In this document: piece by piece, positions 52,360 through 58,400 of the stretch
How positions within the stretch are numbered: position 1 is the stretch's first letter
How the letters are laid out: each line of letters opens with the position of its first letter
Assembly (NCBI GenBank): GCA_024401335.1
Contig: JAKSLH010000018.1
Location: 1 to 58,400, forward strand
Length of the DNA: 58,400 nucleotides
Origin: Bacteroidales bacterium
GTDB lineage: Bacteria; Bacteroidota; Bacteroidia; Bacteroidales; Marinilabiliaceae
Direction: 5' to 3'
Position numbers and translations under genes: made by a program
The notes under the pieces: generated by a model
The model's input: the letters and a program-made list of their open reading frames with translations, nothing else
The model's database searches: none
Told to the model about the DNA's origin: nothing

Positions 52360-53568
52360 TTAACTGTTCTCGTCCATCGCGGCATCATCGGCAAGCGCAT
52401 CATCGTCGTCGATGACATCGGCTGCATACGGAGCCTGCATCAATATGCCTGCCAGCAACCAAAACAAAAGACACGGCATATAGAAGGATGTATACAGATA
52501 TCCTTCAAACATCGAATGGACACACAAAAATACGAAAACACCTAGAAACAGTTCCTTATTCTCCAGATATTTATCCCCAATCGACCTAAAAATCGAAAAA
52601 ACCACCCCTACAATACATATAAACGCGAAAATGCCCGTCTGCGATAACACTGCCAGCCACCCACTACCAGTCTCCAGTCGTCCCTCGACAAGCGCTCCAT
52701 TTACATACCCTCTTGCAAAACCGATACCGAACAATGGCGACGACAGAAACTCATCAATACGAGCTCCCCATAAGCCTGTACGCGAATTGTCATCCAGATC
52801 CTGCGTATCTACCTTCTCCTGCAACAATCCTGCGTCACTCATGAGCAACGGCAAAAAGAGATAAACCACAACAGCCGCCACAACAACATAACCAATAACC
52901 TTCGGCATGTTCTGTATATATGTCTTGAGATATACCAATAACCCTGCCACTGTTGCCAATAATCCCGCGCGCGAACCTGCCGTAATCTGCAAGAAGATAG
53001 TGAGCAATATGACTCCCACCATGACCGCCTTCACCCATTTCTCTTCGGCCTCCACAAACCTTTTCACATTCACTATATTCGCCACCCCGGCAACTACCGC
53101 CAACCACATCGGATGTGGCGTATAACCCGAGAAATAGTCTTTGAAGCCTATATATTTGCCATCATAGTAGTTCACACCTGCAAAATAGGCGTATATGTTG
53201 AATATGTTGACCACAAATATCAAATCTAATATGGCAGTAAACACATCGGCTCGCATCTCTTGGTTCTCCTCTCCCTTCAACAGCCCACAGGTGATGATGA
53301 CAACAAAGACAAACACTACGAGTCGCGCACTCAGACAGGAATTCAACACACTGCCTACCGCCAGTATGATAAGGAAAGCAACAAACAAGTTTGTCCGCTC
53401 TCTGCCTTCACTCATCCGGAGGAACTGATGCAAAGACATCAAACCTAACCCCAATATATATGGCAGCTGATTAAACGACAACGGCACAACAACCGACGAC
53501 ACGAAGCATGCCGCCAGGAAATAGACCAGCCTATTCGCTTTGATATATTCTAACAAGTCTGATATCAC
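52360..53568 (-). CDS. O-antigen/capsule polymerase (Wzy/O-antigen ligase-like)
   Basis: 402 residues with about ten hydrophobic segments spread from residue 12 to 375. A large loop at about 215-290 contains RTGLWGARIDEFLSSPLFGI and GFARGYVNG, the pattern (R-x3-W ... pL.G.G) of the Wzy_C/O-antigen ligase superfamily. It ends in an acidic tail. Likely polymerises undecaprenyl-linked repeat units in the inner membrane. Start and stop overlap its neighbours by 4 bp and 0 bp. Wzy versus ligase cannot be decided from sequence; a polymerase is expected in such an operon. Confidence 0.85.
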   Translation of the reverse strand: MISDLLEYIKANRLVYFLAACFVSSVVVPLSFNQLPYILGLGLMSLHQFLRMSEGRERTNLFVAFLIILAVGSVLNSCLSARLVVFVFVVIITCGLLKGEENQEMRADVFTAILDLIFVVNIFNIYAYFAGVNYYDGKYIGFKDYFSGYTPHPMWLAVVAGVANIVNVKRFVEAEEKWVKAVMVGVILLTIFLQITAGSRAGLLATVAGLLVYLKTYIQNMPKVIGYVVVAAVVVYLFLPLLMSDAGLLQEKVDTQDLDDNSRTGLWGARIDEFLSSPLFGIGFARGYVNGALVEGRLETGSGWLAVLSQTGIFAFICIVGVVFSIFRSIGDKYLENKELFLGVFVFLCVHSMFEGYLYTSFYMPCLLFWLLAGILMQAPYAADVIDDDDALADDAAMDENS

Positions 53569-54089
53569 GCCTTCAAACTTCTGATGAACTTAGCGGGACA
53601 ACCGCCTACCATGGCATATGGTTCTACGTCTTTTGTTATTGTCGCCCCTGCCGCTACTAGCGCCATCTCGCCTACCGTAACGCCTGGCAATACAGTGCAA
53701 TTGGTCGAGACACTGCAACCACGACCTATCCTTACAGTGCTGCATGTCCCATTCCTGCTGAGCACCCTCACTCCATCTGGTGTCACATCATGGAAACCGG
53801 TGATGACAATCGATCGGGTGCCGACTATGCTTTCATCCTCCAAGATGACCTTGCTCACCTCATCACCTTCTACATTTATCATGAATATGACGTCGTGACC
53901 TATAAACACATTATTCCCTACCTCCATCTCGCCTACTCCATGTATCTTGACTCCCTGAAATATCTCTACTCCTTCTCCTACCTTCACTCCTGCCCAACGC
54001 CACAAACGCGACTTGAACTTCTGACAACCGCTATTTGGCAAAACAGCAATCAACAGATTGGCAAAATACATTCTCCTCGTCTTTATCAT
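53565..54089 (-). CDS. Left-handed beta-helix (hexapeptide) acyltransferase
   Basis: 174 residues. Hexapeptide repeats run from about 40 to 165 (VEIFQGVKIHGVGEMEVGNN, VFIGHDVIF, VRIGRGCSVSTNCTVLPGV, AATITKDVEPYAMVGGCPAK). The end VGGCPAKFIRSL is the classic terminus of sugar O- or N-acetyltransferases (WecD/NeuD/CysE-like group). Probably acetylates the glycan or a precursor. Overlaps of 4 bp on each side couple it to the polymerase and GT2 genes. Confidence 0.9.
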   Translation of the reverse strand: MIKTRRMYFANLLIAVLPNSGCQKFKSRLWRWAGVKVGEGVEIFQGVKIHGVGEMEVGNNVFIGHDVIFMINVEGDEVSKVILEDESIVGTRSIVITGFHDVTPDGVRVLSRNGTCSTVRIGRGCSVSTNCTVLPGVTVGEMALVAAGATITKDVEPYAMVGGCPAKFIRSLKA

Positions 54090-55045
54090 AGCTTAAATGC
54101 TTTATAAGTCTTCATATATAATCCCAAAGATATATTAATCAGACGATATTTCATCTTTTCTTTTGTCGAAAGACCATCGTTTATCGACAATGGATAATAC
54201 GCCTTCTCTCTATATCTATCTAACTCTTCTGAACTGACATCACCACAGTTTCTCAACGACTGCGCAAATGCAAACGACACTTTGTTTATCATCACGTCAT
54301 ACGCCACACTGTCTCGTTCGATATTCTCCCCCACAAAGGCATACAACGAGTCGGCCACCTTTAGCAGGTCCTTGGCTTTCTTCGGATTGACCGACTTCAT
54401 TATCGACCCTTCCCTCTGATAATAGTCATACACACATCTATCTACATACGATATGCGCTTCGCTAAACAATATGCTCTTGGGGTATACTCCTGGTCCTCA
54501 TGATATATGCCTTCCATATATCTCAAACCATTGGCCGACAAGAATCCCCTTCTATATATCGCACACCATGCCGCCGGTGGCATCCCTACTTTCACTATAA
54601 ACGATGTCCCTTCATACCTCTTGCCGTCTTCTTCAAATGGTATTTCAAACACTTCCCTCTTACCGTCTTCAAACAACAGATATGGCTTGAAGCACAACAC
54701 GTCCAACTCCTCTCTCTCTGCCTTCACCAGCAACGCCGACAGACAATCTCTCTCTATATAATCATCACTGTCTACAAACCACACATACTCACCCTCTGCC
54801 GCTGCCATTCCTGCATTTCTTGCACTACTGAGCCCACCATTCTCCTGCTCAACAATCCTTATGTTGCCATACTTCAACGCATATCCACTCACAACAGCCA
54901 TCGCACCGTCCGGCGTGCCATCATTCACAACAATAATCTCATACTCCTCATGAGCTATATCTTGCTGAAGACACGACTCCAGGCATCGTCCGACCCACTT
55001 CTCTGTGTTATATACGGGTATTATTATCGATAGTCTTAATCCCAT
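54086..55045 (-). CDS. Glycosyltransferase family 2
   Basis: 319 residues, GT-A fold. SIIIPVYNTEKWVGRCLESC opens the catalytic domain, followed by IIVVNDGTPDG, NGGLSSARNAGMAAA and the DxD-type motif WFVDSDDYIE (about 90-99). A later ...EDQEYTPRAYCLA segment carries the acidic ED. About 120 C-terminal residues are helical. It adds a sugar to the lipid-linked repeat unit; donor unknown. Four bases separate it from the next GT2 gene, which is similar in design. Confidence 0.93.
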   Translation of the reverse strand: MGLRLSIIIPVYNTEKWVGRCLESCLQQDIAHEEYEIIVVNDGTPDGAMAVVSGYALKYGNIRIVEQENGGLSSARNAGMAAAEGEYVWFVDSDDYIERDCLSALLVKAEREELDVLCFKPYLLFEDGKREVFEIPFEEDGKRYEGTSFIVKVGMPPAAWCAIYRRGFLSANGLRYMEGIYHEDQEYTPRAYCLAKRISYVDRCVYDYYQREGSIMKSVNPKKAKDLLKVADSLYAFVGENIERDSVAYDVMINKVSFAFAQSLRNCGDVSSEELDRYREKAYYPLSINDGLSTKEKMKYRLINISLGLYMKTYKAFKL

Positions 55046-55049
55046 GTCT

Positions 55050-55793
55050 CTATCTGACTGCTGTTACCAATATTGTCTTGGCCATTCGCTTCAATTCGTT
55101 CATCACCCATGGCGCTAACAGCTCTCCTCTTCTCAACGCTTCCCATATTGTCTTGCACCATACCGCCCATATATCTCTCATCATCACCAGCTTCCGTCCT
55201 TTCTGGGTCACTGCCGACCCTTCTCTTACCGTATAATGATATATGCTTTCTGCTATAACACCTAACTGGCCGTAACAGCCCGTGGCTAACATATAGCTTA
55301 TAACGAACTCCTGATCCTCCGCATAACGACGTCCTTCAGCGAACCTAACACCCTTCTCCACTACTCGTTCCCTGCGAAACAAACATCGCCACGTGTTATA
55401 TGGCACACATGTAGCCTCTGCACACACCTGCACACATCGATTCGCCTCTTCCCAAACACACCCCATGACCATCATGTCCTTATCCGCCTTCTCCTCGTCT
55501 ATGTCAACATCATTCTCTATATAATCGTCACCATCAACAAACCATAGCCACTCTCCCTTAGCCTCTTCTATACCTCTGTTCCTTGCCACACTCACACCTC
55601 TATTATCCTGATGTATCACTCTAATATTGTCATATCGTCCTGCATATTCATCACATATCCTTGCACTGTTGTCTGTACTGCCATCATCCACGAGGATCAC
55701 CTCATAGTCACACTTGACATGAAGAATTATGCTATCGATGCAACGCGACAAATATCGCTCTATGTTATATGCCGTAACAACAATCGAAATCAT
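55050..55793 (-). CDS. Glycosyltransferase family 2 (short)
   Basis: 247 residues. ISIVVTAYNIERYLSRCIDS, VILVDDGSTDNSARI, NRGVSVARNRGIEEA and WLWFVDGDDYIE (DxD) are all present. The second acidic motif is RRYAEDQEFVISYM. The C-terminal helical tail is shorter than in the neighbouring GT2. Likely transfers one residue of the repeat unit. 6 bp after the 270-aa gene. Confidence 0.92.
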   Translation of the reverse strand: MISIVVTAYNIERYLSRCIDSIILHVKCDYEVILVDDGSTDNSARICDEYAGRYDNIRVIHQDNRGVSVARNRGIEEAKGEWLWFVDGDDYIENDVDIDEEKADKDMMVMGCVWEEANRCVQVCAEATCVPYNTWRCLFRRERVVEKGVRFAEGRRYAEDQEFVISYMLATGCYGQLGVIAESIYHYTVREGSAVTQKGRKLVMMRDIWAVWCKTIWEALRRGELLAPWVMNELKRMAKTILVTAVR

Positions 55794-55799
55794 GTCTTC

Positions 55800-56600
55800 T
55801 TATATTCTCCAACCTGGCAAACACCACCTGATAATCTGCCTCATGCCACATTTCACCTTCAACTGCCACGAGTCATAATCTGTCGAATGGAAAAACTTCG
55901 ACCCTTTCTCTATATCATGTCCACCCGTTCCCGACAATATGGCCTGCGTCCTGAATCTGTCATAACATCCCTCCTTGCCCCTCGTCTTTCTGCATACATC
56001 GAGCATGAGGTCCTCTGCCAGACGCGTGGGAGACACATAATCATTGAGCCACTGATAACGCGAACCGATATTCCACTCGAAGAAATCTACGTCGGAATAC
56101 CAGTAGCGGCACTCGCCGACATGTCCCCACACCTTGATATGAAGCTTCTCATAGAGAGAATGGTCCTTGCAGTCGGCCAGGAAATGGAGCGGTGCCTTAT
56201 TCATCTTCTTCTCACATTCGGCCAGCATAGAGCGGACATTGAGCAGTTTGAGGCGACCGGTAATCTTGAAGAAACAGCCTGCCTCCTTGATGAAACGAGA
56301 AGATCGTACAGCCTTAAGAATGAGCAGCACCTCGTTATAGCCCTTGCCCTTAGAGCTGTCGAAGCCATCGAGGTTGACATTGAGGTATTCTATTTTTACA
56401 TTCTCTGGCAGCGATGGCAGTTCCAGCCTAGTATTGGAATTCTCGGCAAAGACTATCCGTCCGCCGTCTTTCTGTTTCGCAAGCTCCTGAGCATAGAATG
56501 CCAAGGCCGAGCGATACATCTCAGCGCGTTCGGCAGGGTCGAACATGGCACCTTTCATGCCATTAGGGTTGACGGTGGCAGTTAGGAGGATGGGGAGCAT
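55800..56600 (-). CDS. Putative glycosyltransferase-like protein of polysaccharide loci
   Basis: About 266 residues from the ATG at 56600, whose A is shared with the upstream stop (TAATG). A TTG four codons upstream is also possible. It opens MLPILLTATVNPNGMKGAMF. Later GRIVFAENSNTR, SSKGKGYNEVLLILKAV and CFFKITGRLKLLN (KxTGR) give the feel of a GT-A-like nucleotide-sugar enzyme seen in capsule clusters, without a clear DxD (candidates YSDVDFFEWN). I cannot name a CAZy family. Position and coupling make a role in repeat-unit synthesis likely. Confidence 0.7.
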   Translation of the reverse strand: MLPILLTATVNPNGMKGAMFDPAERAEMYRSALAFYAQELAKQKDGGRIVFAENSNTRLELPSLPENVKIEYLNVNLDGFDSSKGKGYNEVLLILKAVRSSRFIKEAGCFFKITGRLKLLNVRSMLAECEKKMNKAPLHFLADCKDHSLYEKLHIKVWGHVGECRYWYSDVDFFEWNIGSRYQWLNDYVSPTRLAEDLMLDVCRKTRGKEGCYDRFRTQAILSGTGGHDIEKGSKFFHSTDYDSWQLKVKCGMRQIIRWCLPGWRI

Positions 56601-57283
56601 TACTTTTTCCAATCAATATTTATTTTGACTACTTTTGCTGGGATACCGGCAAGAAGTATTCTTTCTTCATCAAAACGTGTGTTCACCAAGGACATTTGAG
56701 CAACGACTGCCCCGTTTGGTATCTGAGCATTCTTGCCAATCCTGACATCTGACGCTATCCACACATGATTGCCAATAGTAATATCTCCATCATTTGGTCT
56801 ATCAACACCATCAATAGATATGTGATGTCCATCGCAATTGTTAATTGCAACGTTCCATCCCAAAAGGACTCCATCACCAAATGTTATGTTCTTGGTAGCT
56901 CGTATCAAACAATTCTTATTACAGTAAAAGTCTTTTCCAAAAGTTACAGTTGTCGGTTCATCTACCCATAGCCGGAACCCTTGTGCCAAGCATACATTAT
57001 CAGAGAAAACAATTTTCGCCCCCTTAGTGATATGTATAATGCTCTGCTGATGGGCTATACCGGTGAATCCTCGATGCCCAAGACATATCATAAATCTTTT
57101 TACTGCCCCATCTATTACAATAGCTCCCTTATGCAATTCATCAATCTTTACTTTATAGGAAATCAAGAAGGGTATCTTTATAGCCTGAGATAGGGGTAGA
57201 TAACGCAAACAGAATAGTAATGATGTACAGAAATCCAGTACTTTAGGAATGAACAACCTTATTTCTAATAACAACCTATTCAT
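56600..57283 (-). CDS. Hexapeptide acyltransferase (LbH type)
   Basis: 227 residues. An N-terminal segment of about 90 residues is followed by hexapeptide repeats (AKIVFSDNVCLAQGFRLWVD, NITFGDGVLLGWNVAINNCD), the active-site His region GHHISIDGV, then ITIGNHVWIASDVRIGKNAQ and NGAVVAQMSLV, ending AGIPAKVVKI. Resembles maltose/galactoside O-acetyltransferase-like enzymes of capsule operons. Coupled by ATGA to the GT2 upstream and by TAATG to the gene downstream. Confidence 0.9.
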   Translation of the reverse strand: MNRLLLEIRLFIPKVLDFCTSLLFCLRYLPLSQAIKIPFLISYKVKIDELHKGAIVIDGAVKRFMICLGHRGFTGIAHQQSIIHITKGAKIVFSDNVCLAQGFRLWVDEPTTVTFGKDFYCNKNCLIRATKNITFGDGVLLGWNVAINNCDGHHISIDGVDRPNDGDITIGNHVWIASDVRIGKNAQIPNGAVVAQMSLVNTRFDEERILLAGIPAKVVKINIDWKK

Positions 57284-57981
57284 ACTCTATGCAGTATATA
57301 TTTAATGTATTCTTTCCACCAATACCAATCTTTGTGAACAGATTGAATAGTGAGATATTCTCGCTTAGCTTTTCTCAGATTCTGAAAAGTCGTGCTATCT
57401 TCCATTCTATAGTTAGCTACAACCCGATCATACGCCTTAAAAGCCTCTATGCCATACTGCTCAAGTATATCATAGAAAACCTTATAGTCGGCTGCTATCT
57501 TAAATGCTGTTTCATATTTCCAACCATAATTACGGGTAAAGCAAGATTGGTGACAGAAAGGCAACTGGTGGCGCACATCATATACTGCAGAATAAAGGAT
57601 TTCTACTCTGTCCTTATGAACAATATTAGTATTGCCACCAACTACTTTTATTCTTTCATTAATTGGATTGACAAACATATCTGCCAACACCATATCGTCA
57701 GCAAAAATATCTCCTGCATTCATGAAGTTCACCCATTCGCCTGTGGCATGAGACAGACCTTTGTTCATAGCATCGTAGATGCCTTTGTCTGGTTCACTAA
57801 CGAAATAGGCAATGCGGTCATAGTACTTGTTGACTATATCTTGCGTTCCGTCGGTGCTGGCACCATCAATGATGATATACTCTATGTTGTCGTACTTCTG
57901 ATTGAGCACCGACAGCATCGTTGCCTCTATCAACTCAGCTGCGTTACGGCAAACTGTTATGGCGGATATCTTGGGATTCAT
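57280..57981 (-). CDS. Glycosyltransferase family 2 (WcaA/PGL-like)
   Basis: About 233 residues from the ATG at 57981 (MNPKISAITVCRNAAELIEA). The frame is open upstream to 58011, but ten further residues do not fit the family. SVLNQKYDNIEYIIIDGAST, DKGIYDAMNKGLSHATGEWV, NFMNAGDIF (DxD replaced by NAGD, normal for this subgroup) and FCHQSCFTRN are typical of the capsule GT2 type with PDB-like sialyl/N-acetylhexosaminyl activity. The exact donor is unknown. Confidence 0.92.
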   Translation of the reverse strand: MNPKISAITVCRNAAELIEATMLSVLNQKYDNIEYIIIDGASTDGTQDIVNKYYDRIAYFVSEPDKGIYDAMNKGLSHATGEWVNFMNAGDIFADDMVLADMFVNPINERIKVVGGNTNIVHKDRVEILYSAVYDVRHQLPFCHQSCFTRNYGWKYETAFKIAADYKVFYDILEQYGIEAFKAYDRVVANYRMEDSTTFQNLRKAKREYLTIQSVHKDWYWWKEYIKYILHRV

Positions 57982-58009
57982 ATTATCAGTTAAGTACACC
58001 ATATATGTC

Positions 58010-58063
58010 AAAATGCACTGTTAGAGTGCATTTTTTCGCAGAACATGCACTATCAGAGTGCAT
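58010..58063. terminator. Two similar hairpins in tandem
   Basis: AAAATGCACT-gttag-AGTGCATTTT (58010-58034) and ATGCACT-atcag-AGTGCAT (58045-58063) are perfect stems with the same core. They separate the GT4 remnant from the GT2 gene, and either could end or attenuate the polysaccharide transcript. Confidence 0.6.
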
Positions 58064-58064
58064 T

Positions 58065-58322
58065 TCAGACACATTTTATCAAATCACTAAACAACTTACA
58101 CCACTTCTGCATCACAACTTCACGGTCGAACTTATGGACGCTCTGGTAGGCGTTATCTGCAAGTCGCTTACGCTCTTCTCTTGATGTAATCAATGTAGCT
58201 AGTTTATCTGCATAGGCATCAACATCGCCAAACTTAACGATATAGCCATCTACCCCATCACTGATGATATCGTGCACACCACCAAGCTGATCCATCTGTA
58301 TGGTGAAATAGAGTAGTGTCAC
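58065..58322 (-). pseudogene. C-terminal fragment of a GT4 glycosyltransferase
   Basis: 85 codons from a GTG that overlaps the upstream stop (GTGA). From residue about 13 it reads GGVHDIISDGVDGYIVKFGD, AYADKLATLITSREERKRLA, the last quarter of a GT4 enzyme. The usual preceding Rossmann strands and E-x7-E motif are absent; the first dozen residues are unrelated. Too short to work alone. Best read as a remnant left by gene replacement in the locus. Confidence 0.75.
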
Positions 58323-58400
58323 TTGAGTGTTTTTTCTTTAATCTTCTCACTCATCCATTCCGCCCCTTGCCTATTAAGATGATTTACATCTCTCCTATAC
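58319..58400 (-). CDS. C-terminus of an SGNH/O-acetyltransferase-like protein (runs off the window)
   Basis: Partial. The minus frame from the window edge reads YRRDVNHLNRQGAEWMSEKI, then KEKTLK and TGA (58321-58319). DVNHLNRQGAE with the D-x2-H catalytic pair and following Gly is the usual C-terminal motif of SGNH-type hydrolase/acetyltransferase proteins of capsule loci. Only about 26 residues are visible. Confidence 0.55.
   Translation of the reverse strand, partial: YRRDVNHLNRQGAEWMSEKIKEKTLK

Noticed and set aside
55611-56585. 324-codon plus-strand frame opposite the polysaccharide genes
   Set aside because: It crosses two coupled minus-strand genes with clear families, so it is a shadow.

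Overview
The window looks like a chromosomal segment of a gut-type Bacteroidales bacterium, most likely Prevotellaceae. The evidence is Bacteroidetes-type promoters (TAnnTTTG in the -7 region), a type IX secretion C-terminal signal, GLPGLI and SusC-like barrel proteins, DUF4248/DUF4373 proteins, a tmRNA tag ending YALAA, and short signal peptides ending in MAQ or SAQ. UGA serves as a normal stop codon in many intact genes.

Layout. 1-3650: a decayed zone with an RHS-core fossil, a small exported protein, an AAA-ATPase/PD-(D/E)XK protein and a broken DUF1016 nuclease. 3812-18368: conserved housekeeping genes, all on +. These are class I fumarase plus a 91-aa partner, an S9 peptidase, a two-gene 5'-nucleotidase, nrdD-nrdG, DedA, nitroreductase, a lipoprotein, PBP4, YicC, gmk and nadD. 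18490-23103: an unusual module framed by a 61-bp inverted repeat (59/61 identical). It holds two related candidate non-coding RNA genes pointing inward, two DUF4248-like proteins, a DUF4373 protein, a 239-aa protein and a chemoreceptor-like protein. 23394-31845: a DUF4867 protein, several small exported proteins sharing a C-terminal tail, a T9SS substrate, REP-like and other dispersed repeats, a second DUF1016 remnant, a 103-aa conserved protein and a hotdog thioesterase. 31895-36691: a WYL regulator, a GH10 xylanase, a paralogue of the 103-aa protein and a second chemoreceptor-like protein. 36810-37207: ssrA (tmRNA), minus strand. 37467-43041: a signalling cluster of small exported peptide, GLPGLI protein, outer-membrane barrel, histidine kinase and a response regulator interrupted by an in-frame UGA. 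43155-47591: a GH3 glycosidase and a third chemoreceptor-like protein. 47677-58400: a minus-strand surface polysaccharide operon (manA, ugd, glf, Wzy-like polymerase, five glycosyltransferase-type genes, two hexapeptide acyltransferases and others), with a truncated glycosyltransferase and an SGNH-like C-terminus at the right edge.

How the parts fit. The housekeeping block covers fumarate/TCA metabolism, anaerobic dNTP synthesis and wall maintenance in an anaerobe. The GH10 and GH3 enzymes point to plant glycan use. The polysaccharide operon makes a capsule or O-antigen containing galactofuranose and uronic acid precursors. The least explained parts are the inverted-repeat module with its paired candidate RNAs, the three transducer-like proteins with no che genes in view, and the peptide/GLPGLI/barrel/two-component cluster whose regulator carries a nonsense codon. 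All calls come from reading the sequence; no database search was run.
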